Assembly (NCBI GenBank): GCA_036939975.1
Contig: JALLPB010000061.1
Location: 1-27,848 of the forward strand
Source of the DNA: Cyclostephanos tholiformis
Taxonomy: Eukaryota > Bacillariophyta > Thalassiosirophyceae > Thalassiosirales > Thalassiosiraceae
Reading direction: 5' to 3'
DNA: 27,848 nucleotides
A program made the translations under genes and the position numbers. This document shows positions 17,488-26,200 of this stretch, piece by piece. The notes under the pieces were generated by a model. That model made no database searches. It was not told where the DNA came from and was given only the letters and a program-made list of their open reading frames with translations. The first letter of the stretch is position 1. Every line of letters begins with the position of its first letter.

Positions 17488-19332
17488 ATGATTGGGCATC
17501 ATCGTCCTTGTGCCTTCACCGCCCTCGTACTCCTCGTCGCGTTGTCCACACACCGGACGCCTGCCCGAGCTGCAGTCGTAGATCCGGCCGATCACCAAGC
17601 ATTCGCGGATGACCTTGCCGCCATCCTCCACACGAAGTCGAACGAATGCTCCTCCGCGCTCGGCGTGTCCATGGCATTCTCGTTGGTCTGGCCGGGATGC
17701 ACGGGCGAGGAGGCGATCGGTCAGGTCCGTGACGTCCTGGGCTATCCGGCCGACTCTACTAACATGCAGCTCGTATGGGACGGAACGACGCAGAACATGC
17801 TCGCGGCCGCCTCCGGACAGTGCCTCGGCAGCGTATGGAATGGCGTGTGCGATTCGGAAGCGCCCCTGTTGAAAATCGCCAACTCCGTATGGTTCGATGA
17901 CGGGGACGTATTGAATGCCACGTACGATTCGGTCGTCGACGGCTACGCGATGCAAACCGACTTCGAGGCTCAGGAATCGCCGGCGGTTGTCAATCGTTGG
18001 GTTGAGAACTCAACAAACGGGATGATCGACTCGATCGTTGACGAAAGCGAGCCGTTGTTTCCGCCATATGCTCTCATTGCGATCAATTCGATTTACCTCA
18101 AGGCGAGCTGGTCCAAGCAATTCGACGAATGTCTGACCAATCTCGATAGTTTTTACGACGCATCTTCACGAACCAACATTGTTTCCGATGCTCATTTCAT
18201 GAACATGGTTAACTATTTCGATTACTCGCACGATGCGTTATCGGGGTACCAAGTGATCGACTTGCCCTTCGACAATTCACAGATGTCCATGATATTTGTT
18301 ATTCCGAATGGTGATGGTGTCGGAGCAGTCCAATCGACCGGTCTGATAGGAATTTTGGATGAGTTAGAATCGACTAGAGTGGCGCTTTCTCTCCCCAAGT
18401 TTAAGTTTGAATCAACCTACGATGATATCAAGAGCGCTCTTATCCAACTTGGCATTGTTGCTCCATTCACGGAGGGATCGGGAGCTCTTTGCGGCATGTT
18501 TGACAATATTTCTGATTGTGAAAGTCTTGTTATCGACGACGTCATCCAGAAGACCGTCATTGATGTCAATGAGAAGGGAGTCGAGGCAGCTGCAGTTACA
18601 GCAGTCATGGTCAGCCTAGCTTCTATGGAACCCGACGAGCCTCCACCTCCGGATCCGATCTTAATGATCCTCGACCATCCATTCCAGTTTTTCGTATACG
18701 ACAAAGAACAAGAGTTGATGCTGTTCGAGGGCCGCTTAGGTTTGCCCGAAGTCCCAGAAACCGAACCTGCCTGCCCACTGCTAAATTCGCAGCACCAAGA
18801 TGCTAATTTTTGGTCAGATACATTTGGCGTCAACCCGATTGATCCAATGAAAAACTTGTCTTCTACTACCAATTCAACTGCAACTGAGATGGCGACCTCA
18901 TCGCCGACACTGCAGCCACCCGACGTGCAGAGCAAACCACCATCTGATCTTTCTTCATCCCAACATACTTTGTCGCCAACGATTGATGCGACTCCCACTG
19001 TGGTAAATATCATGACTTTGGCTCCATCGATCGTTGTAACTCGCCCCGAAGAAGGAACATTGTCACCAATGGTTGAGACTGCGCCAACGGTGATAAATAT
19101 CAACACTCTTTTTCCAACGATTGTTGTAACCCTCCCAAACGATGGAAAGACGACAGAATTCCCCATTCCAATAGACACGTCTCTCCCCCAAGATGAAGCG
19201 ACGACATCCTCTCCAGTGCCTACGAGTCCATTCCGCACCCAAGCAGCTGGAAACTCAGCTCCAAAGGCTATGCTGGTCATATCTTACTTTTCGATAACTG
19301 GGATGTTGGTTTCCTTTCTATTTTTGTCTTGA
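17488..19332 (+). CDS. Secreted serpin with Ser/Thr/Pro-rich tail and probable GPI anchor
   Basis: Serine-protease-inhibitor fold protein, 614 aa from ATG 17488. Residues 1-28 are a signal peptide ending around RAAVV. The serpin core spans about 30-425: NSVWFDDG, VNRWVENSTNGMIDSIV, AINSIYLKASWSKQF, QVIDLPFDNSQMSMIFVIP, ALSLPKFKFES and the shutter/end strand HPFQFFVYDKE with LFEGRL. The reactive-loop hinge is at 362-372 (EKGVEAAAVTA), with small residues from P12 as in inhibitory serpins although P14 is Val. By simple register P1-P1' would be Ala378-Ser379, suggesting an elastase-like target. The loop then runs into an unusual PDEPPPPDP stretch. After residue 425 comes a tail of nearly 190 aa rich in Ser, Thr and Pro, with two 30-aa repeats (from 18970 and 19060). 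It ends in a hydrophobic C-terminus without a basic stop, typical of a GPI signal. Inhibitory function is inferred from the hinge. Confidence 0.9.
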   Translation: MIGHHRPCAFTALVLLVALSTHRTPARAAVVDPADHQAFADDLAAILHTKSNECSSALGVSMAFSLVWPGCTGEEAIGQVRDVLGYPADSTNMQLVWDGTTQNMLAAASGQCLGSVWNGVCDSEAPLLKIANSVWFDDGDVLNATYDSVVDGYAMQTDFEAQESPAVVNRWVENSTNGMIDSIVDESEPLFPPYALIAINSIYLKASWSKQFDECLTNLDSFYDASSRTNIVSDAHFMNMVNYFDYSHDALSGYQVIDLPFDNSQMSMIFVIPNGDGVGAVQSTGLIGILDELESTRVALSLPKFKFESTYDDIKSALIQLGIVAPFTEGSGALCGMFDNISDCESLVIDDVIQKTVIDVNEKGVEAAAVTAVMVSLASMEPDEPPPPDPILMILDHPFQFFVYDKEQELMLFEGRLGLPEVPETEPACPLLNSQHQDANFWSDTFGVNPIDPMKNLSSTTNSTATEMATSSPTLQPPDVQSKPPSDLSSSQHTLSPTIDATPTVVNIMTLAPSIVVTRPEEGTLSPMVETAPTVININTLFPTIVVTLPNDGKTTEFPIPIDTSLPQDEATTSSPVPTSPFRTQAAGNSAPKAMLVISYFSITGMLVSFLFLS

Positions 19333-19428
19333 GTGGTTCCCGCACTTGGCACAGGGTGTTTCGTGTTTGTTTCTATCTAGTGTTTCATGAAAGAAATAGT
19401 CTTTCCTAAGCTTGTTTTCCCACTGTAG

Positions 19429-19631
19429 AAAAAGAAAACGCCAACGAAGCGGGACTCGAGGCCTTGAAAAATATGCCCGTCGAAATGGGCGACACCGCAC
19501 ATGGCTGGCACGAGGCGCAAATGAAAAGGGACGCGAAGACAGCGTATACCTTCCAGGGGGATCTGGTGGACATCGACGAGGACGCCGGCGAGGGCGAACC
19601 ATTCCCATCCGTAAGCGTAGCCGCAGTGTAA
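19429..19631 (+). pseudogene. Orphan 3' exon-like coding fragment
   Basis: After a pyrimidine-rich acceptor-like sequence (TTTTCCCACTGTAG, ending at 19428) one frame reads EKENANEAGLEALKNMP, EMGDTAHGWHEAQMK, TAYTFQGDLVDIDEDAGEG and PFPSVSVAAV to a TAA at 19629-19631. Codon use resembles the neighbouring host genes, with many G/C third positions and none of the repeats seen around it. There is no upstream start. It could be an alternative last exon of the serpin gene or the stranded end of a lost gene. I do not recognise the protein. Confidence 0.35.
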
Positions 19632-20099
19632 ATACGATGTAATAAGCCTTTTCCACCACGTCTATTGTCTATTACGATGCTAACAGCGTGTTATCTAACA
19701 TTAATCACGATGCAATTCTACCTGTGCCGCGCGATTCGGATCACGCTGCGAGACACATTATTAGGCGATGGTGTGTCGCGGCTAATGGTGCCGGGAAGCC
19801 TCGACCTTTTCCACCACTTCTATTGACTACTTCTTTTGTCAACAATGATGCTAACAGCGCAATCTTTTCATATTAACTGCAAAATAATGATGGCGGTACA
19901 AATGTTACAACTTTAAATTGCTCGTCAAGCTGGGAAATTCGGCCAACGTCGCGAGCGCACACTGTGCCGGGGTGACTGGTAAAACGGCTTGGTCGTCATA
20001 CGACGGGTAGAGGTCCATCAATCAAGCGTAAGCAGTCTCCTAGTCTTTTGTGTCTAAAAATACTATTAAAATGATGCATGTCGTTTTCTTTCTAATGTC
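19632..20099. other. Intergenic region with a diverged direct repeat
   Basis: No gene is visible. A segment at 19642-19690 (CTTTTCCACCACGTCTATTG, then GATGCTAACAGCG) recurs at about 19800-19860 with an insertion. CTGTGCCG and GGTGCCGGGA-like pieces also recur. The origin is unclear. Confidence 0.45.
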
Positions 20100-20935
20100 A
20101 GTGGAGTATAGTTAATTGTTCTGGCCTCCAGATGGCCAGCTCCAACATCTTGGGAGCTTCACTCAAATTTTCATAAACGAAGAGTTTGGCGTCGATGGAA
20201 CCAAAGTAAAAGCATTCAAACGCTGCGTGCATGTCATGATGCTCTTTCCTTTATCGCCTTGAAGGCGGGAAGTGTCTAAATCTTACGTAGCGATGTGCAT
20301 TATTAAAAGGCTCACTTCCCAATCTCCTCCAGCCCATCACCTTGATTCGCTATCGTCAGCTGTGAGCATTATATCGTCTTGATGGCGGGGGTTATCTAAA
20401 TCTCATTTAGCGATGTGCATTCTTGAAATGCCCTTGCCTCAATATCCTCCAGTCCCTCGACTAGATTCACAATCGTCAGCTTGGTGCTCCGAGCGAATGT
20501 CCTCACCTCAATCGTCTTGCCGGCGTGGGGGATCATTATCTCCTGTGTCGATGTGCATCTTGGAACGCATGCCCTCCTATCTCCTCTAGCCCCTCACCTA
20601 GATTCTCAATCGTCAGCAGCGTGCGACTAAAGAATGACCCCTTCTTTATCGCCTTGACGGCGGGGGGGATCATAATCTCATGTAGCGATGTGCTTTCCCT
20701 TATCGCCGCCTCCCCACTCTCTCCTTTAGCCCCACGCCAAGTTACACAGTTGACGTTGCTAGCCATTTTAGATTGCCCTGCCCCTAATCACCTTGATGGA
20801 TGGATGGATGGACTTCGACATGAATCGCTTCACGTGGAATGTATTATGCCACTCCTCCCGGTTGTTAAAAATGAAATAGTCATCTCCTTCGTTCCTATCG
20901 TCGCCAATGTCGCGATGGTAGAGTTGGTACTTCGA
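20100..20935 (-). pseudogene. BspA-type leucine-rich repeat (LRR_5) pseudogene
   Basis: Read on the minus strand, the start resembles the N-terminus of large stramenopile LRR_5 families (DDYFIFNNREEWHN, then IHPSIKVIRGRAI). LRR units follow: TSLHEIMIPPAVKAIKKGSF, LLTIENLGEGLEEIGGHAFQ and diverged copies. It ends in ENLSEAPKMLELAIW near 20113-20175. A conserved CGATGTGC (its complement codes for C-T-S-L) sits at 20686, 20549, 20411 and 20291. The spacings are 137, 138 and 120 bp, where 138 bp equals two 23-residue repeats; the 137-bp unit contains a frame shift and the 120-bp unit a deletion. Several TAG, TAA and TGA codons interrupt the downstream units. The gene cannot make a full product. 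LRR_5 proteins are a large, rapidly duplicating family, consistent with a dead copy. Confidence 0.7.
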
Positions 20936-21479
20936 TTGGGGGGGGGGGTTATCCTATGCTCATCGAGCAGTTTTATCAAGTTTTATATTTTAAATTCTAC
21001 AGATCTAAATCTNTCAACTTGATTAGTTAGAAACTGCTAGTGAAATACCGATCTGTGAGAAAGCTTTATTGCTATAGGTTATGATGCCCTTCTTTTGCAT
21101 CCTCTTAAATCCTTTCCTCATCTTTTAATCGTGGGTGGTGATTCCCTCACGTATACGCCGGCGATGTTGTTCATTTTGCCGCTTCTCATCCCTCGCGGTA
21201 TGCTGGGCTGTGCCCCTCGCGTTGTATTCCCTCGCGGTACGCTGGGCTGTGCCCCTCGCGTTTTCTTCCCTCGCGGTACGCTGGGCTGTGCCCCTCGCGA
21301 TCTTTCTCCTCGCGGTACGCTGGGCTGTGCCCCTCGCGCTTTTTTTGGTATCATATCATTCAAGGTTCTTCAAGTAGACTGGTTTTCTGGTGTTATTTGC
21401 ACAGCATTGTCCTTTCCCAGGCTCGTTTATCCCAAGCCATTTTCACGGAGTGGTATAGGTTGATCATCTTCACCCAAAA
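20936..21479. other. Region between LRR relic and retrotransposon gag
   Basis: It contains an 11-nt G-run near 20940, an uncalled base at 21013, the 39-bp tandem repeat (21192-21347) and an A/T-rich leader. A 5' LTR would be expected here, but nothing matches the first 70 bases of the putative 3' LTR at the window end. TGGTATAGG at 21452 could be a weak tRNA primer site (PBSs begin TGG). Confidence 0.35.
21192..21347. repeat. 39-bp tandem repeat, four copies
   Basis: Units start at 21192, 21231, 21270 and 21309. Each has the core CTCGCGGTACGCTGGGCTGT followed by GCCCCTCGCG and a variable 9-nt T/C-rich tail. 39 bp equals 13 codons, so all frames stay periodic: the minus strand reads RGAQPSVPRG plus three variable residues, the plus strand PRGTLGCAPR plus three. 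Each unit starts and ends with CTCGCG. Variation is confined to the short tails and one T for C in unit 1. Confidence 0.9.
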
Positions 21480-23198
21480 ATGAAAGGTTCTCCCGATTCG
21501 AAAAGTTCAATTGGGGACGACAACAAGGTTGCTGATGACATCGACGTCAAAGCGAGTCTCGGCAAAGACGAAAGCAACGAGCTATTATTCTACTTCAGCC
21601 AATTACCATTCGCTGAACGTAAAACCATTCTTGGCAATATGGCTCAGCAGAGTGGGGAAAAGTATGCTGTACGTGATGAGGACAACAAGGATGCCATGAA
21701 AGACCTCCTCAAAGCGTTTATGGCTGACAAGACCCAGCGAGAGGGAAAATTCGAGTTCCCCTCCTCTCCGACTCCACTGGCTCCTCCTCTCAACTTCTCC
21801 AAATCAGGTTTAGAAATCAACCTGACCAGTCGTAATCTTGACGACCTCGACTCTACAAAGGTTATCCTCTCTAAACACGAACGGGGCAATGACCCTATCG
21901 CCAAGATTAAAACTCGTGAGCGGGTTGTCAAGGCAATTGAACCAAGACTTTCGACAAACAACATCAGCCGCATCATCACGAGCGACGATGCTGCCTCCTT
22001 CGATATTGCTGCTGACGCTCTCTCTTGGCAAGCTCACCTCAAGAATATTCGTCGGTTCTGTCTTCAATACGATATGCTGTCAATCCTAACAATTCCGCAA
22101 GGAGTTGACTATAGTAATCCTCTCACTGTCATCCATCATACAACATACAAGGATGCTATTAACGACTGGCAAGATTTAAATGATGAAGACTACTTTCAAT
22201 GGCAAGAATTCGTTCTACGCTTCGGTTCAGAAACTGAAATTGAAAGTGACGCTTGGCTCGACGACACACTTCACCTCTCCATGGAGCCAACTTTGAAAGC
22301 TGAGGTTGAGTCTGATATTTCAGCTATACCTTTGCAGCAACGAGGCTCTCTCACTACCCTCCGTTGCATCATAAAACGATTGGTAATCAAGAATCAAGAA
22401 TCACGAGATGCTTTAGAATCTTACATCAAGACTTTTGACATTACCAAATTTCCTGGAGAAAACGTTCCTATTGCATGCCTTCGCTTGAAAGCCGTTGCCC
22501 GAGCCCTTGGGGAAAATGACCTACCGAAAAACGTGATTCGTACAATTCTGCTTGGGTTCTCAAGATCATCCACTAAATCTTTCAACGATGTCTGCGCGAG
22601 TCAACTTGCTTTGCGCCGCGGCAGCCTTGTTCAAACTTTCGTAAAAACCACCACGCTTTACTCTCAGCTGGTGGACTTGTTGGGGGACCTCGAGACCACG
22701 TACCTTGAGCTCGTCGGTGGACAGCAATGGGAAGGACTGGCCCCAAGTCACCACGTTGCATCTTTTAAAGCCGTCACTGATAAGAAGTACGACAAGAAAA
22801 ACCTTCGCGGAAAAATGAGTTGGGACGACTGGGTCAGGAAACATGCTGTTTGTGTCCACTGTGGAGACAAGGGTCACATTCGTCCTACTTGCCCCAAGTA
22901 TCTCGCGCAACTGGAATCTGGGGAGATACAGCGTCCGGCCAGAACCCCCACCCGAGATAACCAACGCGATATCCGCAAAAATGAGGGTCAACGGGACAAG
23001 GTAAAAGATCGCAAAGCAAAAGCCCTTTTCTCAGTTTTTCAAGCAATTTATGGAGGAAGTAGTGATAGTGACTCCGACGACGAGATAGCCAGCAATGAAG
23101 ATAAAGGCGATGATACGGTACAAGATGACACCAGCACCAACAAAGATGACGATCTTCATGGGTTTCTTTCCATGGTTGGCTCGTCTTTAAAAGATTAG
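21480..23198 (+). CDS. gag: Copia retrotransposon Gag with zinc knuckle
   Basis: Structural (capsid/nucleocapsid) protein of the retrotransposon, 572 aa from ATG 21480. The N-terminal 150 residues are charged and low in motifs. Residues about 150-410 are a helical capsid-like region (for example WQAHLKNIRRFCLQYDML, ESYIKTFDITKFPGENVPIA, LKAVARAL). A CCHC zinc knuckle C-x2-C-x4-H-x4-C lies at 458-471 (CVHCGDKGHIRPTC) and should bind element RNA. A basic stretch and an acidic Asp/Ser-rich tail follow. The gene ends at TAG 23196-23198. Its last codons contain a U UUA AAA heptamer that would let some ribosomes move into pol. Codon use is less GC-rich at third positions than in the host genes, as expected for a transposable element. 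The call is firm on the zinc knuckle and its position before pol. Confidence 0.9.
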   Translation: MKGSPDSKSSIGDDNKVADDIDVKASLGKDESNELLFYFSQLPFAERKTILGNMAQQSGEKYAVRDEDNKDAMKDLLKAFMADKTQREGKFEFPSSPTPLAPPLNFSKSGLEINLTSRNLDDLDSTKVILSKHERGNDPIAKIKTRERVVKAIEPRLSTNNISRIITSDDAASFDIAADALSWQAHLKNIRRFCLQYDMLSILTIPQGVDYSNPLTVIHHTTYKDAINDWQDLNDEDYFQWQEFVLRFGSETEIESDAWLDDTLHLSMEPTLKAEVESDISAIPLQQRGSLTTLRCIIKRLVIKNQESRDALESYIKTFDITKFPGENVPIACLRLKAVARALGENDLPKNVIRTILLGFSRSSTKSFNDVCASQLALRRGSLVQTFVKTTTLYSQLVDLLGDLETTYLELVGGQQWEGLAPSHHVASFKAVTDKKYDKKNLRGKMSWDDWVRKHAVCVHCGDKGHIRPTCPKYLAQLESGEIQRPARTPTRDNQRDIRKNEGQRDKVKDRKAKALFSVFQAIYGGSSDSDSDDEIASNEDKGDDTVQDDTSTNKDDDLHGFLSMVGSSLKD

Positions 23199-23233
23199 GC
23201 TGTGGGATGATTGGTGCCCACCTAAGCCTGATC
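23186..23233 (+). promoter_or_regulatory. Predicted -1 ribosomal frameshift signal (gag to pol)
   Basis: In the gag frame the codons are TCT TTA AAA GAT TAG. The heptamer TTTAAAA (23186-23192) is a perfect X XXY YYZ slippery site in register. Directly downstream GATTAGGCTGTGGG (23193-23206) can pair with CCCAC (23217-23221) and AGCCTGATC (23225-23233). The result is a stem of 5 bp plus 9 bp (one G-U) with a 3-nt bulge (CTA) and a 10-nt loop that contains the pol ATG. A -1 slip continues as R-L-G-C-G-M into pol. The stem begins closer to the heptamer than the usual 5-9 nt, but melting of its lowest pairs would restore normal spacing. Confidence 0.7.
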
Positions 23234-26200
23234 TTTTGTCAAATCCAATATCTTGCCCTGAACCCGTCTCTCCACGCCCTCATCTTTTTCCTTACCTTCA
23301 ATGGTGTCTCAGGTTGGATCTTTGATCTCATGGAATTTATTCATCACAGTGTTACCTTATCCATGATCTTTGTCTCGCAGCCCCAGCGATCTGTTGCCAA
23401 ACAATTGAATATACTTCGACGTGAACGACGGGCATATCGGCGTCACACAAAGTTCAAATCGCGTCGTCGACCCCGCAGAAAGTGGCCTCGTTTCAACTCA
23501 CCTTCCATATCAAAACTCAAACATCCTAAATGGGCATCCTTGCGTGCGCCGCTGCCTCACTGGATTACCCTTTTCTCATGTTTTCGTAATCCACCAAGAA
23601 AGGATTCATGGGTTGAAGAAAATGATATAGTGCTAATGAAGGCCCAACAAGATCAACTTATTTTCCGTCTTCTCGCACACCTAGATCCGAAAAAGTTTTT
23701 GGCCATTGCGAATCTTTCCCTCCTCTCATCAGAAACATCTGGCACAGTTTCACCTTCGAGTGCCACAAGGCTTTTCCTCAATTCAATTGATTTGCCGCTT
23801 TGTCTTTCAAGCATGGCCATAAATTCAAGCGTCATTGTTGACTCAGGGGCTTCGGTGTGCATTTCTCCCCATCGTTCAGATTTTGTCACCTACAACGAAA
23901 GTAAAATGAGAATTAAAGATCTTTCATCCTCAAACCAAGTCGCGGGGGAGGGCATTGTTTGCTGGACCTTAGACGATATACTAGGTAATCCAGTCAAGAT
24001 TGAAGTTTTGGGTTATCATGTACCCACAGCCGAGGTTCGCCTTCTCAGTCCCCAAGTCTTGCTCAATACTATTGGCGGTGACGCTTTACTCAATGAATCT
24101 GGATTGAAATTCAACCTACGCAATGGTCATTCCTTTTTCGCGCGACTCTGCCCTAGCAGTAACCTGCCATTCATTCCTTTAGCACACCATACTCGTCGAC
24201 GAAACTTCTGGAATGACGCCTTTGGATATACTGCGGGGAATATAGACAAAATTAATGAACTGCGTTCTGTTCTCGGTAACGAGAATACCAATTTGTCTAG
24301 CTCGCAAAAGGAGCTTCTCCTGTGGCATCAGCGCCTTTCGCATACGTCATTGGATTGGGTTCAAATGTTAATGCGAGACAGAAAATGGTTGTCATCTTCT
24401 ACCAATGACCATTCTCTACATAATGGTCCGTTTATAAAGGTTAAAAGTCGTGCTCCTACTTGTGACGTATTGGGACTCAAGTGCACAGCTTGTTTATGTG
24501 CAAAAGCCTCATGTCGATCTCCTTCAAATCACACTTCACGTCCAAGTCCGAAAGAAAATATACTGAAACGAGGTAATGTCAGGCCTGGTGATTGTGTATC
24601 TGCTGATCATTATTTCTCTCCTGTTTGTGGTCGTCTCCTACACACATATGGCCGTGAAAAGAACGGATACACCTGCGGCAGTCTCTTTGTTGATCATGCT
24701 AGTGGTAAAATATTCAATTTTCCGCAATATTCTACAACGGCGTCTGAAACTATTCGAAGTGCCCAACGGCTTGAAGGAATGGCTAATGACGAAGGGTTCT
24801 ACATACAACGATATCACGCCGATAACGGGATTTTTGCTTCAACTGATTTTAAACAACACTGTGACAATAACAAAATAGGTTACTCCTTTAGTGGGGTAGG
24901 GGCAAAACACCAAAATGGAGTCGCTGAACGAAATATAAAAACGATTGCCCAATACGCACGGGCTAACATGCTTCATTTGGCAACCCATTGGCCCGACCAC
25001 GCAAGTGTCAATTTTTGGCCACAGGCTATGGATTATGCAATTTGGGTTTTCAACAGAATGCCAAATAAGGAAAGCGGTCTTTCCCCAAATGAAATATGGT
25101 CCTCCGCTCGGGGTGACGCTGGTATTGAGCTCTCTCGTACGCATGTTTTTGGCTGTCCCGTGTACGTGCTCGATGCTACACTCCAGGATGGAAAGAAGAT
25201 TCCAAAATGGAATCCTCGTGCTCGATTGGGTCTCTTTCTTGGATTTTCTCCTTTGCACTCCTCTCAAGTTCCAATGGTGTTAAATGTGGCGACAGGAAAA
25301 ATTTCACCTCAATTTCATGTGATATTCGACGATAAATTTGAAACTGTTCATTCCTTACCTGTTACTAAACCAATCACAGCTCAATGGATTGAAATTTTAC
25401 GTTTAGACCGGGAATGTTACATGGATATTGACTTCGACACTGATAACAATCCCATTCTTCCACCATTGGCTGATATAGTAAAATCATATGCGAACGAAAA
25501 AGATCGGCATTCACCTGAAGAAGTATTGGTCAGTGAAGATTTGCCTGCCTCCAACCACAGGCCATCCAATGGTATTGGTGTTCCCAATGACTCTCTTCCC
25601 TCAGACGTTCGGGATCCTTTTCTCAATGTTGATAATAACGTTCCTCCTGACCGAGTTCCAGCAGACATTTCAGCTACAGATCCAGAGGGAGTTCCAGAGG
25701 GAGTTCCAGAGAGAGTTCCAGAGGGAGTTCCAGTGGGAGTTCCAGAGGGAGATTCAATTGGTGTCTCAAATGAAAGTAATTTTTGCCGCCCTCGACGATC
25801 GAATGTTGGTACCTACAAAGACGGCCCCGCGAACATAAGGAAGTTTCCCATCGACGGAGAAGCGTACGACTTCGCTTTCAACGTAAATGTCATCAATAAT
25901 TGGGAGCAACCTGTTTCAGCGGTCAAGAATAGAGGAGGTTTCAGTAAAAACATTCACCTTACTCACAAGGTGGCCAAATCTTTTATCACAGAGTGTTATT
26001 TGTTACAAGACCCATGGTTTGTTGACCCTGCATGCGTCTCTGACACGTCAAAACATCTCGTCTTTGATTCTTGGGATTCTGAAGGCTTTTATTTCAATGA
26101 AATTTTTGATCCGCGTCTTCTGGCTGCTCGTAGCACAGCTTCCAAGTACAATGAAGACAATCCATCTTTTGATATGGCTACGCGTGGTCCTTTTCAAGAG

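Noticed and set aside
18417..19280. Minus-strand open frame of 287 codons opposite the serpin
   Set aside because: Antisense to the serpin hinge and tail. Ser/Val/Gly-rich with no family signature.
21192..21347. 39-bp repeats as a CRISPR array
   Set aside because: The variable parts are only about 9 nt, there are no cas genes, and the genome is eukaryotic.
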